A DNA stretch of 64,000 bases from NCBI GenBank assembly GCA_020310875.1, contig CM035444.1, positions 114,029,295 through 114,093,294 on the forward strand, read 5' to 3'. Shown one piece after another: positions 11,756 to 22,781 of this stretch. Numbering within the stretch: position 1 is the stretch's first letter; each line of letters opens with the position of its first letter. The translations under genes were made by a program, and so were the position numbers. Source of the DNA: Ceratopteris richardii. Lineage: Eukaryota; Streptophyta; Polypodiopsida; Polypodiales; Pteridaceae. A model generated the notes under the pieces. The model saw only the letters and a list, made by a program, of their open reading frames with translations, was not told where the DNA came from and did not search any database.

Positions 11756-11830
11756 CTGTGAGAATATATGAATGAATGTTAACATTGCAATGGACACAAA
11801 ATGACACTGTGTCCCCATTACAACATTAAC
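11756..11830 (-). promoter_or_regulatory. conserved hairpin and splice-acceptor-like site before ORF3
   Basis: Arms at 11778-11793 (GTTAACATTGCAATGG) and 11815-11830 (CCATTACAACATTAAC) can pair with a 21-base loop. Just downstream on the minus strand is ATATTCTCACAG followed by AACC (AG end at 11757-11756). The same hairpin and the same TTCTCACAG/AACC stand at 50594-50673 in E17, although the surrounding DNA has diverged. Confidence 0.55.
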
Positions 11831-11977
11831 TTGATGAATTGTGATGTGGTTAGTGGGTTAGTGAGTGCGTGTATGATCGTGAGTGCGATGTGTGGTTAGT
11901 GGATGATAGTTCTTATGTGCTATTTGAGGTGGTTAGGTGCGGTGTGGATTCAGTTAGTATGCAGGGATGATTTTACA

Positions 11978-14260
11978 ATGGGATCACGTGGTTTATTACA
12001 AGGTTTAGGCCACCACACATAGTGGATGGCTTTTGTTTTTGATTTTGTGGAGACTCTAATGGGCTTGATCAGAATGTCTACTTGGAAATTTTTTAGGGAC
12101 CCATTTATCAGTGATTCTACCCATGCTCAAAGAAGAATAGGTGTTTTTGTGTGTCAAATGAGAGTGGGATTCAGCTGTTCACGTGAGTGAATTTTGCTGT
12201 GAACGGTGTGTTTTATGTGCAACTATTTGAGCCCGCAAGCAAGCCTTAGGCACCCAAATTTATCTTGATTGCGGGTCAACCTTCACCGACTTCTTGGGTA
12301 CCCAGATAGACTTTACTTTCATAGAAGAATCCTTGAAGGGTTTCTTATTAGTGTCATGTAGTTGATCACTAATATGAAGTTGAACCAGTGGTTGTGACCG
12401 GACAGCAACAAGATGCTCGCCTTTCCACACCCACACTTATTTCGGTGGTTGAGACACCGTGCTTCGTACTTTCTTTTGGCTTTGAGCATAGGTCATCTGC
12501 TTCTTCTGCATTTGATCTGCCTTCGCCTTCGGTTGCTGTATCCCTCTGGCTTTTGGAATCAAAGGGAGTTCCATCGTATCCTTGACTTCTTCGTTAAGAG
12601 AATCATCCCTCTACATCACATAGTTTTGGACAAGAATAGCATCGCCATCTTCATGTGCACTCCTAGAAGGACCAGGAGTTTGTGCCTTTCCTAGTTCCTT
12701 GAGTGCTTCATTTTCTAACTCAAGTGTAATGTGGTTCTGATTTACCCAGACCTGAAGAAGTCCACTTCTTAGGTTTAGGTTGACTGCATGATCATAGATC
12801 CAGTCTTGACCCAAGACAAGAGCTTCAGTGAGATCCTCATCCTGACACACTAACACCTTAACTGTCATAAGAGCATCTTGAACGTAGAGAGGAAGTTCCA
12901 CCTCGCCCATGCAAGGGGTTTCCACACCTCCCAATCCTATGAGATATGCTTCTACAGGATTGACACTTAGGTTCATCTCTTGACAATACAAAAGTTTAAC
13001 AGCACTAGTTGCTGCACCTGAGTCAATTAAAGCCTGTATAGTTCTTGTAGTACTTCCTTGTCCTATCTCTAAGGTCACAAAAGGACGTCGGTCAATTATT
13101 CTATTGGAACTTACACTTGAGATTTCGCACATAGCCATATGATATCCTGGATCCTCATAGGCATCTATCCTAGGCTGATCTCTACCCTGCCTTCTCAATT
13201 TCATTCTTCGGATGCATTCCAATGCTTTTGCCTGTGCTTCTTCTCAAATTCATTTTTCCTCTTATTTACATTTCTTTGTAGTATTGAGTCGATTTAACAT
13301 CTCCTCTATGAGGGGTTCTTGATATAGTTTGACTCTGCATCCACTAATGTAATTAGGGCGAACATCATCTTCTAGTGTAGCTAATTGAACTACTCCACTT
13401 GTTGAGATCCTATTTATGATCATAGGTCCATAGCCTCTCTTCTCTAATTTCCATGCGTGTTGCTTCAAGGTGTAGACTAGGACTAGGTCTCCTGCTTTCA
13501 AGCCTTTATCCTTCACGTGTGCATCAAAATATGCTTTTTGTCTTTTCTTAGCTGCGTATATTCCTGCTGCAGCTCTCAATCTTGTTTCACCTAGTCGTTC
13601 AAGGTCAAAGATTCTAGAGGAGAGCTCATGGCCTATCCACTCGTGCTCCTGTGCTACTTTCAATGTAGGTATCAAAAAGTGCAAAGGTAGCACTACATTT
13701 TGGCCGAATACCATATGAAAGGGTGTGGCTTGGAGCACTGTTTTGTAGGCAACTCTGTATGCCCAAACAACATGGTGTAGCTGTTTATCCCAATCAGAGC
13801 GTTTATTATTCACTAATTTGGTGAGCACATTGCATAGAATCTTATTTGTGCTTTCGGATTGCCCATTAGCTTGTGGGTGATAGGGGGCGGACTTCTTGTG
13901 TATCACCAAGAACTCTTGAAGAAGATTTTCAATAACTTCATTCAAGAAGTGAGTGCCTCTATCACTTACTAGCTCGATAGGTAGCCCGTACCTAGTGAAC
14001 ACATTCTCAAATAAGAACTTAGCGGTTGTTTGAGCATCGTTCTTTGTCATAGCTTTTACCTCTACCCACTTGGTTAGATAATCTGTGGCCACAATGATGT
14101 ATTCAGCATGGGAGCCCTTAGCTGGGGGATTAATAGGACCGACAAAGTCTATTCCCCACTTACAGAATGCACGTCCACCCATCATAGGTCTTAGTGGCAT
14201 CTCATCTTTACGTATAGGATATTGAGTTAATCACATGGTCTATTCCAAAGTGTCCTCCTG
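11978..14260 (-). pseudogene. gypsy G1 pol, 3' part: integrase core and second protease
   Basis: Frame 14200-13262 holds the integrase core (WGIDFVGPINPP, LVSDRGTHF, PYHPQANGQSESTNK: D, D, E all kept) and the GPY-like C-terminal region (YGPMIINRI). Frame 13222-12611 holds the second retropepsin-like domain (LIDSGAATSA, then LVLGQDWIYD). The tail to about 11978 aligns by eye with the E17 pol C-terminus. About 100 bases are missing near 14226 (second HHCC end), and the frame is broken at about 13240. The LARD1 insertion starts directly at 14261. Confidence 0.85.
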
Positions 14261-14794
14261 TGTTGACGTTGTAGCATCACAACTCATACTTGTCAATCCG
14301 GGAAGCATCTCATGAGACCCAAATGTTTGCATAGAAGCACTCAGCAGACATAATGGCGCTTCGTCAACGCACGATTAACAATGTAATTAACAAGAAGACA
14401 TGACATAAGCATCGCTAATGATGCATTCACAAGCATAATCAAGACGTAATCGCATATCAACGTGTCACAAGCGTTAGACGAGAAGAGAACAAGGACGCAT
14501 GCACACCATGACAACAAGAGAGCAAGACTCTAACTACAAACTAGCATTATCTCATTACTTCTAAAAAAGATCTTCCCAAAGAAGAGGTGGAGACCTCTTT
14601 ATATACAAAATGGCAAAAAAGCATGCTATGTGGGATTTCTAAACTCAAAGGAGAATGAATCCTACTTATTCTCTAGTGTGGCACTCACACACACCTATAC
14701 AAGAGTGCGTTATTAATTGAATGAAAGGTAGAAAAAGGTACAAATGATGATGAAAGTAAAGTGGATCCAAGAAATATACGTTGTATCTTCAACA
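14261..14794 (-). repeat. 3' LTR of LARD1 (534 bp)
   Basis: The plus strand starts TGTTGACGTTGTAGC and ends GTATCTTCAACA. A TATA box on the minus strand (TATATAAAG, about 14590-14606) sits upstream of the probable start. Relatives lie at 26566-27079 and 41716-42259. Confidence 0.87.
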
Positions 14795-16593
14795 CTCCCC
14801 CCGTCCTTGACTTTGTCATCCTCGACAAAGATTTTGCAAGTATGGAGCTTTTGTGGAAGAGCATGTTGGAGTTCCTTTTGATTTGCATGATCCTTGTGCC
14901 GTTGGAGCGCTCTGCTTTGTTGCTTTTCTTCATCTTGCTTTTTGCATGTTTGTTTGGATTTGATTGTCTTTTAACTTGCGTCTTTTGCCTCATGTAGATG
15001 GGAAGAATATGCTAGAATGCCCTTTTTTTTATATTGTGTAATGGATGGATAATGTATGAGAATGAAATGACAAAATGTAGATAATAGATACAAATAGATG
15101 AAATTAATTCATCTCTTCTTAGTTCATATGCATGAGTGGGGACTAAGCGTGCATGGGTGGAAAACAAAAAAGTGCCTATGCATGGTCTTGTAATGTGACC
15201 CTATCTTATGCATACTCTAAAAAATGCAAAAAAACAATGGTGCAAAATGGATGGATCTTGAGCAAAGTGCTCAAGGGTGAGGTGATGATGAGGCTTTCTC
15301 CAAATGTCCAACTCCAAGAGCCGCTTCTTTTCCATCAACCATTTGAAATGGATGATACCTTTGTCCACCAACCTGAAAAAAGAAAAATGAAAAGCAAATT
15401 TTTGAATTGTATGTACATGTGCCCTCTTTGTGCCTAGGTTAAACTTAGTGTGCCTAATGCTTGGCCTTTAGATGAGGCCCTATTTGCGTGCATACTTGGT
15501 GTGCATCTTAAACATATGTTGTGCATTGGGCAAGGTTGGGTCTGACACCCATGGATGCTGCACAAAGAGGTTTTAGGTTGCCAATATGTCTTTGCTTTGT
15601 TGGTCTTAGCCTTGAGGTTTCTCCTTGAATCTTTTCCGAGCTTTGGCTTGATTGCTTTGGATCCTTTGGTTGGAAGTGGTCTTTCTTGAAGATAAGACAT
15701 GATGGGTCTAGACCGTAGATTATTTTTCCATTTTCTTTCACATGTCTTGTTGAAACAATTTTTTGGTTTTTTTGAGTGTTTTTAATTTGTTTGGTATTTT
15801 TGAAGGATTTTTTAAAATTTGTTTGAGGTTTTGTGTGTGTTTAATGTTTTCTAAGATGTCTAAATAAGTCCAAATGGGGTTCCTCTAACAAAAATAAAAA
15901 AAAACGTCTTTTCTTATCATACATATATTCATACTCTCGGGAAGCAAATTTGTGAAAGAAAGAATTTTTAAGCTATACATGTATCACACACATCATATAT
16001 CATATGAAAAGGCATTTTTGTTAGAGATCAAACGTACAAGTGAAAAACCTCTTTCTCATGCAAGCAATTTAACAAGTTTCGAATATGCAAAAAATCTATT
16101 GGAGATTCATGTAGGAATCCACGATGGATCTTATGCATGCCAACTTTGATCTTGATGATGTTGCAAACTTCGTAAATAATCATTTTTGAAAGAGCATGCT
16201 TGTTTTCTTGAGACATATGATAGATCTCGCAATATGAAAATATCATTACTCAATAATGAAAATATCATTACTCAATGAAGATTGAGCACTTGATAATGAG
16301 TTGAGGTCCAATCAATAGGTTAGGGGATGAAATATGCTTACATATCAATCTCAAACATTCATAGGACCTTCCAATATGTTCAAAATCAAAACAATATTAC
16401 ACTGCACATAATTGAATCCAATCTTTACCATTATCAATTCATATTTTTGAAAAGAACTTACATAAATTCACTAAGGTCTCCCACAAACGTGAAGGTCAGA
16501 GAAAAACACATCAGAATCTTAAAAGAGCATATCACATATTTTATTGCCGAGACATATGAGTGGGTTGTTAATAGATCTCTTACATGACGAAAC
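14795..16593. other. LARD1 internal region, 3' segment, non-coding
   Basis: Apart from the polypurine tract at its left edge, this stretch has no recognisable coding motif. Short open frames (for example 14761-14997, 15153-15437, 15434-15700) lack any known domain and are taken as chance. It ends at the LINE target duplication. Confidence 0.6.
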
Positions 16594-16610
16594 AACATGC
16601 ATTTAAATAT
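16594..16610. repeat. left target-site duplication of the LINE
   Basis: AACATGCATTTAAATAT occurs here and again at 22578-22594, directly after the LINE poly(A). The 16-17-bp length fits LINE integration. The left copy provides the last two sense codons and the stop that end the truncated ORF1. Confidence 0.9.
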
Positions 16611-17706
16611 CCTGGGGGGTTTCTTTATTGTCGGGGATCTCTAGGGCTTTGTCGTAGATGTCTACCTCAAGTAGCTTCCCACCTGGGTAGTCAAGCTCAT
16701 TGATTTCCTTTTCTAGATTGCAATACAAGTTGCTATAGGGGGTATGTGGCAGGTTGTTTCTCTCACCGTTGGCCCTAGGGCTTCTTTTCCTTCTTCTTCT
16801 AACTTCAGTAAAGCCATCAACATCAGCTTGTGGATTCAGGAGGCCCTTGCCTTCCCCTTCCTTGGTCGAGTGGGTCAAATCGCCAATGTTGTCTTGAGCA
16901 GTTTTGGAGGCTTCTTGAAAGCGCTTGTTTTTTTGCCTGAGAGGGCAATCTTTAATCCTGTGACCTTGCTGGCCACAACGAAAGCACGCGTTGGGAAGGT
17001 TTTTGTAGGTGAGGTCCTGCTCCCATACATCTCCTTCGCCCATGTCCACTTTGATCATTGATGGAAGTGGCGAACTGAGGTCGGCCTCGACACAGATTTG
17101 GGGGTGCCACCTAGCATTGAACGAGTGTCTTGCACCTTCATAGATGAGACCACCAATGTCTTCGCGTGAAGCCAGCGGCTTGCCGATAGGAGAGACAATG
17201 TCCCACACGAAGTTGTACAAGAAGTAAGGAAGGTTAGGGAGCTCAACCCAAAGAGGGTACCGAAGCGATTTCGATTTGTCGGGAGTAAAGTCCGGGGACC
17301 ATCTGAATAGGCACAGGGTCGCCCGACCGAGCTGCCAGGTGCCAACGCTTAGGGCTTGGAACGCCATCTCTTCATTTTCAAAGACTAGCAGCATGTGGTT
17401 CGCCGGTAAGAACTGACATTTGCTAACAATTAGTCCTCGAGGGAACCACTCTTTTCGAAGCCATTGTCGCACAGTTTCGAGCGGGGGCCTAGGGCCAAAC
17501 ACTTGGCCGACGAGGCAAACTTTCTTGAGCTCCTCCTGAGCAGACAGAACTGCGGGTCTACTGAGGGACACGATGGGGGATTCAACCCTTTCGGATGCCT
17601 CAGGGGCGGCACACGACCCCCCCTCCAGCAGGGCGGCCATGATATCGGTCTCCCCAGGGGGAGGGGCCCGATTACTTTTCACGAGAGAGGAGGAAGCCAC
17701 ATCCAT
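16603..17706 (-). CDS. LINE ORF1 protein, RNA-binding, C-terminally truncated
   Basis: About 367 residues; the first ATG is at 17706 (the frame is open a little further upstream but has no earlier ATG). Residues about 60-220 resemble the DUF4283 domain of plant LINE ORF1 proteins (VGQVFGPRPPLETVRQWL, GTWQLGRATLCLFRW, LWVELPNLP). A CCHC knuckle follows: C243, C246, H251, C256 (CFRCGQQGHRIKDC). The C-terminus ends with PQDI, the last two residues coming from the target duplication, so the true C-terminus was lost at the inversion end. In an intact LINE this protein coats the RNA. It lies head-to-head with ORF2. Confidence 0.85.
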   Translation of the reverse strand: MDVASSSLVKSNRAPPPGETDIMAALLEGGSCAAPEASERVESPIVSLSRPAVLSAQEELKKVCLVGQVFGPRPPLETVRQWLRKEWFPRGLIVSKCQFLPANHMLLVFENEEMAFQALSVGTWQLGRATLCLFRWSPDFTPDKSKSLRYPLWVELPNLPYFLYNFVWDIVSPIGKPLASREDIGGLIYEGARHSFNARWHPQICVEADLSSPLPSMIKVDMGEGDVWEQDLTYKNLPNACFRCGQQGHRIKDCPLRQKNKRFQEASKTAQDNIGDLTHSTKEGEGKGLLNPQADVDGFTEVRRRRKRSPRANGERNNLPHTPYSNLYCNLEKEINELDYPGGKLLEVDIYDKALEIPDNKETPQDI

Positions 17707-17712
17707 GGCCAA

Positions 17713-18994
17713 AAGGAACTTGCACCACTTTTACTTTTCAATATCCAAAGGCAAAACCCTCCAACATGGAGAGAAAACTGACCACAAACAAGGAAGACTC
17801 CCCCCTCCGATCACATCGAAGCCTAACACTCCTTTTTAAGGGAAAGACTATAAGGCCAAAAATCCCACAAAAAGGGAAAGGCTCCTTTTTTCCGAATCTT
17901 TTCTTCTTTTTCGAATCTTTTCTCTTTTTCTTTTCTTTTTTCTTTTTTTTTCTTTTTATATTTCTTTTTTCTTTTTCTTCTTCTTTTTTTTTTCTTTTTC
18001 TTTTTCTTTTCCTCTCTCTTTTTTTGAAGCGCTAAAGCGAAAAAAAGACTCCCTTTAAGACCAGAGCGAATGGCGGCACTTAAAGACTGATGGCGTGTTG
18101 CTTGTTTTGACTAAAGGAGAGACCCGAGCATGCGACAAGGCGTCCATTCTGTTTTTGTTGCCTGAAATGAGGCGCCTCAGCCACGTGGCCAACCCGACTC
18201 ACAAGGAGCCTTACCAGGGAGACGAGGGGCCAGTCTGGCTGACAGTCGCAACCACACAATCGCGATGGCCCGCCAAGGATTTGAATTGAGGGAAGCCCCC
18301 ACGATGGGCAAGAGCCCTCGATGGTTTGACAGCCGACTACGATAACACCTCGGGAGTCGAGCCCCCCCTGCGAGTGATCCCCCGGAGCGCAGCCCGAGGT
18401 TAGACGGTGGGCGTGAGCCACACAGTCGCGATGGGCCACAAGCCTCACCACCGATGGACTTGAAAAGCGATGGTACGGAGGCGGGTCGACGATCTTTGGC
18501 GAGTCGCGATGGCCCCTGAACCGCGATGGTACGGAGCCAGAAGAGCACCGTCGCGATGCCTTACTGTCCCGTCCAGAAGAGGCGTGCGCAAGTACCGAGG
18601 TGGCACCGTCGCGATGAGGCCTCAGCACACCGTCGCGATGAGAACAGCACCTCCGACCCACGGCTTTTTGCGTTCTTCTGATGCGCGGGAGCTTGGGAGC
18701 ATCACGACGGCAGCTTCGGAGCTTCTCTGGTTATATTTGTTGGAATTGTCCAGCGTTTCTCTAGTTGTTTTATGTAGCCTTTATTTTATGCTCCAACCAC
18801 CAAGACTTCAGCCTCCAGCGTTACTACACAATATGCAACCAGCAAGGCAATGTGCGGTGTGCCTCGACCTTCGTCGCCCACATTACTTGTCTAGTGTCGA
18901 TCCACACCTACACAGCAGAATCTTTGATGTTGCGTGGTATTTCTTCTTGACTGCTCATGACATCATTTATGTTGGAGGCGATTCTGCTAGTATC
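17713..18994 (-). other. probable LINE 5' UTR and inversion junction region
   Basis: Upstream of ORF1 on the minus strand is a long purine tract (plus strand TTTTC-rich, about 17885-18022), then GC-rich DNA with six exact TCGCGA hexamers between 18260 and 18638, mostly as TCGCGATGG or TCGCGATG. A 193-codon minus-strand frame (18080-18661) is repeat-derived and shows no domain. From about 18.7 kb the base composition changes, and the inverted/direct junction is likely near there or to the right. No EN catalytic motif is seen before 19145. Confidence 0.5.
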
Positions 18995-19132
18995 GGAGAC
19001 AGAGAGAGGTGCATTCAGATCGTGATGCGCATAGAGAAAGTTGCACTGAGATTGATCGTAGGAGGAGACAGAGAGAGGTGCATTCAGATCGTGATGCGCA
19101 TAGAGAAAGTTGCACTGAGATTGATCGTAGGA
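18995..19132 (+). repeat. 69-bp perfect tandem duplication
   Basis: Two 69-bp units (18995-19063 and 19064-19132) starting GGAGACAGAGAGAGG are identical by eye. They lie just before the surviving end of the LINE endonuclease, close to the inversion junction, and may have arisen when the junction was repaired. Confidence 0.85.
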
Positions 19133-19144
19133 GATTCTGATTGA

Positions 19145-22100
19145 GATTACTTCTTCTATTATAAAGGCAATCTCCAAGCGGGCGAGGACCTGAGGAAAGC
19201 TAGACTCGACAGATGCTACATCTCTCAGAGTTTTACCCATCAGTGGGGCCACCCCACCATCACGCAACGCACTGACCTCACTATCTCTGATCACTACCCG
19301 ATCGTTATCACTTTTCAACCTTCCAACAAGATCCGCAAGGCTCCGTGGTTCCATGCCAACGCAACCACCTTCTCTCTCCCCTCCGTCCATCAAGAAATTG
19401 CCGATGTGTGGAAGGTGGTGTTCGCCTCTGGCTTGGCCCCAGCCAAGTGCTGGAGAAGTGCGGTCGACAAGTCTCGTAAGATCATGATCAGATCTAAGAA
19501 GATGCTCGAGACTGTGCGACGGGCTCGTAGGGTAGCTCTCTACCACAGACTCTGGCGGCTCGAGGAGGAAGTGAACAAAGGAAAACACCAAGCCCAGAAA
19601 GGTCTCCGAAAAATCAGAGCAGCGTTGAGATACGAGGAAGAAATACAAAGGAAAAACTTGCAAATCTTCTTCAAGGAGTGGTGGGCTGGCAAAGCCGACA
19701 AACCCACCAAAGAGATGTGCCGTATCCTTAAAAGGAAACACAACAGAGAATCGATCCCCCTACTGCTAGATCCACTTGGCAATGTATGCAATTCGGAAGA
19801 AGATAATTTTGGCATCATCGAAGGGCACTTCACGAGACTCCTGGGAACCTCGAACCCCCTCTCCCACCATAGAAGGGACTGTATGGCTGCAATTTCTAGG
19901 GTTTCCCCCCGGAGGATACCACCCAACCTCCACTCCCTGCTTCATGCCCCTATCTCTGAATCAGAAATCATTGAGGTCATTGATGCCCTCCCTCTCGGTA
20001 AAAGCTCGGGACCCGACGGACTCACTAACGAGTTCTTTAAATCCTTCAAGCTGGTGGTTGCCACCCCCCTTCGGATGGTTTGGCAAGAAGCGCTAAAGTA
20101 TGGTGCTCTTCCTTCTTGTCTAAATAATGGAATTATCAAGTTGATACACAAGAAGGGGGAAAAGAACAGAATCGAGAACTGGCGGCCTATTACGATGCTC
20201 CAAACAGGATACAAGATCATCGCCAAAGTCATCGCCAACAGACTCTCGTGCCACCTGAGATCTTGGCTTAGTGAGGACCAAAAAGGTTTCATCAAAGGCA
20301 TGTCTATCCTGGAAACCATTATGGATATATGGGAAGGTATTCAATTTGCAAATGAGTCTAATCAAGATGTGGTCTTCCTCAAGATCGACTTTGACAAAGC
20401 CTACGACAGGCTAGAATGGGACTATATTCTGCAGTCGCTCCAAGATCTCGGATGTAGTCAGAAATTCACCAAGATGATTGCGACCCTTCTCGGAAACGCA
20501 ACGACCCAAATTAACGTTAACGGCAAACTTTCGAAGGCGATCCATCTTAAAAGGTCTATTAGACAAGGGTGCCCTCTGGCCCCCCTTCTTTTTGCCGTCG
20601 CCACTGAGGGGCTGAGCAGACTTGTGGCACATCATGTGGAGGCTGGCAATATCAAAGGCCTCCGGCTGCCTCACGACCACGGTCAAATCATCATGAGACT
20701 TTTTGCCGATGATATGAACGCGTTCGTTCACAATGATAATACTAGCCTGGAGACTTTCTGGAGGTGTCTTGCTACCTTCTGTGAGGCCTCTGGATCCAAA
20801 ATCAACCACTCTAAGACCGCCTTCAGGGCTATTGTGGGACATCATCCTGGCCTTCTCATTGATCATGGCTGTCAAATCATTCCGCAGGGCCAAATCTTTC
20901 GACTTCTTGGAATCCCCTTGGGGTTTGGCGTCTCTATGGAGCAGCGATGGAACTGGGTGCTGGCCAAACTCGAAAACAAGCTTAACTATTGGAGAGGTAT
21001 GCAAATCAATCTCGCTGGACGTGCGATGGTTATCAACACGTTCCTCCTCTCTTCTACCATCTATTTCCTTTCTTGCTGGAGACCGAACGAGCAAGGCCTG
21101 TCCAAACTGAATAGTATTTGTAGAAACTTTCTTTGGACGGGCGATCATAACAGAAGGGGGGTGCCTAAAATCAAATGGGCCATCTGCACTAGCCCTAGAG
21201 ATAGCGGGGGGCTTGGTATCCTGGACATTGGGTGTATGGCCAACAAATTGGCAGCCAAATGGATGATTAAGGCTTGGTGCAATAGGGAGGCCTCGTGGGC
21301 CAAGCTGATCTTCAGAAACAAGCATGAGTTGGCCCTCATGGGGTTCCCGAACTGGAAGAATCTTGACATCATGACCCTGCTATTCTCCCCGATCCCCGTC
21401 TTCCCGAAAGGCTCCAATCTCGTGTGCTCCCTTTGGAAGGGCTGGAATAAAGTCAAAAGCTTCACAAGAATTAGTGAGGACTGGAAGTGGGCGGCCGGAA
21501 TCAGACAAAACGACTCTATCTGGTTTCCGATACATGGCATCCGGAGTGTGGAGTCGTGGAACATTCAAAATGCCAAGAAGTTATGGAACAAAGGATTCAA
21601 AAAATGGAAACACCTCTGGAAACATGACACCAACAGCTGGATCAACTTCGAGGATATTGACCCTTGCATAAACATCTCCTACGTAGAATGGAACACTTTG
21701 CAAAGCAGATGCCTCGCTTGGGATCGTCAAAAGACTCGCCTTCTCATGGGACACGACACACCGAACGCGCTTGGTCTCAAATGGCACAATGGAAATAGCC
21801 TACTCAAAATCTCGAACATCAAAGAAACGGCTGACCTCCAGATCAGCCTCAACAAGAAGTGGTGCCTGTCTTGGACGCGGCTTCGGTGGGACATGAAATT
21901 CATGGGTATCTGGCACCCACTTATAGAGATTAAGAAGTCTGTCCTCTTATGGCAAATTCTTCATCGAGGAATTTGGACCAACCATAAGGCAAGCAAGCTT
22001 TGTGGGATCCCTCCTTGGTGCAAATGCTGCCACCGTGCAATCGAAGATGTCCCACACATCTTCCTTACTTGCCCCAACTCCTACAGAATCTGGCAGATGG

Positions 22101-22438
22101 TTGAAATGAAAATCAGACTTCAGAAACAGTTTAGTTGGAAACAAGTCCTTTTGGGAGAAGCGATTGGCTGCTCTGCGGCACTCTGGAACGCAATCAGAGG
22201 GGAAGTCCTGTGGAAAATTTGGCGGGAGAGGTGTGCTCTCAACTTCGGCGATCCCCCCAGGGAGTGGTCAATTGAGAAATCACTATTCCTCCTTGGCAAA
22301 AGGATTGTCAACAGTAAGAAATCCCCCCCCTTCAGGCACCATCAAGTCCTCCTTTTGATCAACAACAAGCTCAAACCCAAGTGGGCCCCGCATGAGGGCG
22401 ACGAGAGGGTGATTAACCTTCTTTGTAATGCAACCTAG
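19145..22438 (+). CDS. LINE ORF2, 5'-truncated: endonuclease end, RT and zinc region
   Basis: The frame is open from 19145, after a TGA at 19142, for about 1,097 codons with no natural start. It begins with the end of the APE endonuclease (ISDHYPIVITF, the C-terminal SDH motif), then a linker. RT follows, numbering from the GTG codon at 19406: KIDFDKAYD (Asp 328), the RQGCPLAPLLF block, and FADD (435-436). Near the C-terminus is a Cys/His region of zf-RVT type (GIPPWCKCCHRAIEDVPHIFLTC is its core region). RT would copy LINE RNA at the nicked target. The reading frame is intact but the endonuclease is mostly missing and there is no promoter, so it is not autonomous. Confidence 0.88.
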   Translation, partial: DYFFYYKGNLQAGEDLRKARLDRCYISQSFTHQWGHPTITQRTDLTISDHYPIVITFQPSNKIRKAPWFHANATTFSLPSVHQEIADVWKVVFASGLAPAKCWRSAVDKSRKIMIRSKKMLETVRRARRVALYHRLWRLEEEVNKGKHQAQKGLRKIRAALRYEEEIQRKNLQIFFKEWWAGKADKPTKEMCRILKRKHNRESIPLLLDPLGNVCNSEEDNFGIIEGHFTRLLGTSNPLSHHRRDCMAAISRVSPRRIPPNLHSLLHAPISESEIIEVIDALPLGKSSGPDGLTNEFFKSFKLVVATPLRMVWQEALKYGALPSCLNNGIIKLIHKKGEKNRIENWRPITMLQTGYKIIAKVIANRLSCHLRSWLSEDQKGFIKGMSILETIMDIWEGIQFANESNQDVVFLKIDFDKAYDRLEWDYILQSLQDLGCSQKFTKMIATLLGNATTQINVNGKLSKAIHLKRSIRQGCPLAPLLFAVATEGLSRLVAHHVEAGNIKGLRLPHDHGQIIMRLFADDMNAFVHNDNTSLETFWRCLATFCEASGSKINHSKTAFRAIVGHHPGLLIDHGCQIIPQGQIFRLLGIPLGFGVSMEQRWNWVLAKLENKLNYWRGMQINLAGRAMVINTFLLSSTIYFLSCWRPNEQGLSKLNSICRNFLWTGDHNRRGVPKIKWAICTSPRDSGGLGILDIGCMANKLAAKWMIKAWCNREASWAKLIFRNKHELALMGFPNWKNLDIMTLLFSPIPVFPKGSNLVCSLWKGWNKVKSFTRISEDWKWAAGIRQNDSIWFPIHGIRSVESWNIQNAKKLWNKGFKKWKHLWKHDTNSWINFEDIDPCINISYVEWNTLQSRCLAWDRQKTRLLMGHDTPNALGLKWHNGNSLLKISNIKETADLQISLNKKWCLSWTRLRWDMKFMGIWHPLIEIKKSVLLWQILHRGIWTNHKASKLCGIPPWCKCCHRAIEDVPHIFLTCPNSYRIWQMVEMKIRLQKQFSWKQVLLGEAIGCSAALWNAIRGEVLWKIWRERCALNFGDPPREWSIEKSLFLLGKRIVNSKKSPPFRHHQVLLLINNKLKPKWAPHEGDERVINLLCNAT

Positions 22439-22577
22439 GATTCAATCAAGCTTCCCCTGCTTTGTGGGATTTGGGGGGTCCCGTGGGCACTAGTCCCCTT
22501 CTACTGTACCTTTGTTTCTTAATTTAATTCAAGTCCGGGAGAGTAGGCTATTGCCGAACTTCCTTTATATTAAAAAA
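22439..22577 (+). other. LINE 3' UTR and short poly(A)
   Basis: A 139-base tail after the ORF2 stop ends in a run of eight A (22572-22579), the last two overlapping the duplication. It marks the 3' end of the LINE. Confidence 0.8.
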
Positions 22578-22594
22578 AACATGCATTTAAATAT
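22578..22594. repeat. right target-site duplication of the LINE
   Basis: Second copy of AACATGCATTTAAATAT (compare 16594-16610). The first A bases overlap the poly(A), so the true length is 15-17. Confidence 0.9.
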
Positions 22595-22781
22595 TAAAAG
22601 CTACTTCAAAAAAGTGAAAATCGAGCCCCATTCCACGACAACTCTCACTCATAAAAATTCTCAAATTTAACCCTTCAAGTCTCTTGCGAGTAGAAAAGAA
22701 TTATTTCCTTCCATATTCCCTTGCGTCATTTTAACGGTATTTTCATTTTCTTATTAGATGCAGAATGAATACCCAAAACAC

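Larger units (their letters stand above)
16611..22577. mobile_element. L1-type LINE with inverted 5' segment
   Basis: ORF1 and its 5' flank read on the minus strand (16611 to about 18.7 kb), while the end of the endonuclease, RT, C-terminal zinc region and a short poly(A) read on the plus strand (19145-22577). One 16-17-bp duplication encloses both parts, so this is one insertion event. This is the known outcome of twin priming, in which the 5' part is inverted. Most of the endonuclease is missing at the inversion junction. The junction itself lies somewhere between 18640 and 19145. Confidence 0.85.

Noticed and set aside
18080..18661. 193-codon minus-strand gene
   Set aside because: It is a low-complexity frame through TCGCGATGG repeats in the LINE 5' region and shows no domain.
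19406..22438. ORF2 starting at 19406
   Set aside because: The codon is GTG and the frame runs open from 19145 with endonuclease residues, so 19406 is not a real start.
16603..22438. Two separate LINE insertions in opposite orientation
   Set aside because: Only one target duplication exists and it encloses both segments; no second duplication or poly(A) is seen at the left end.
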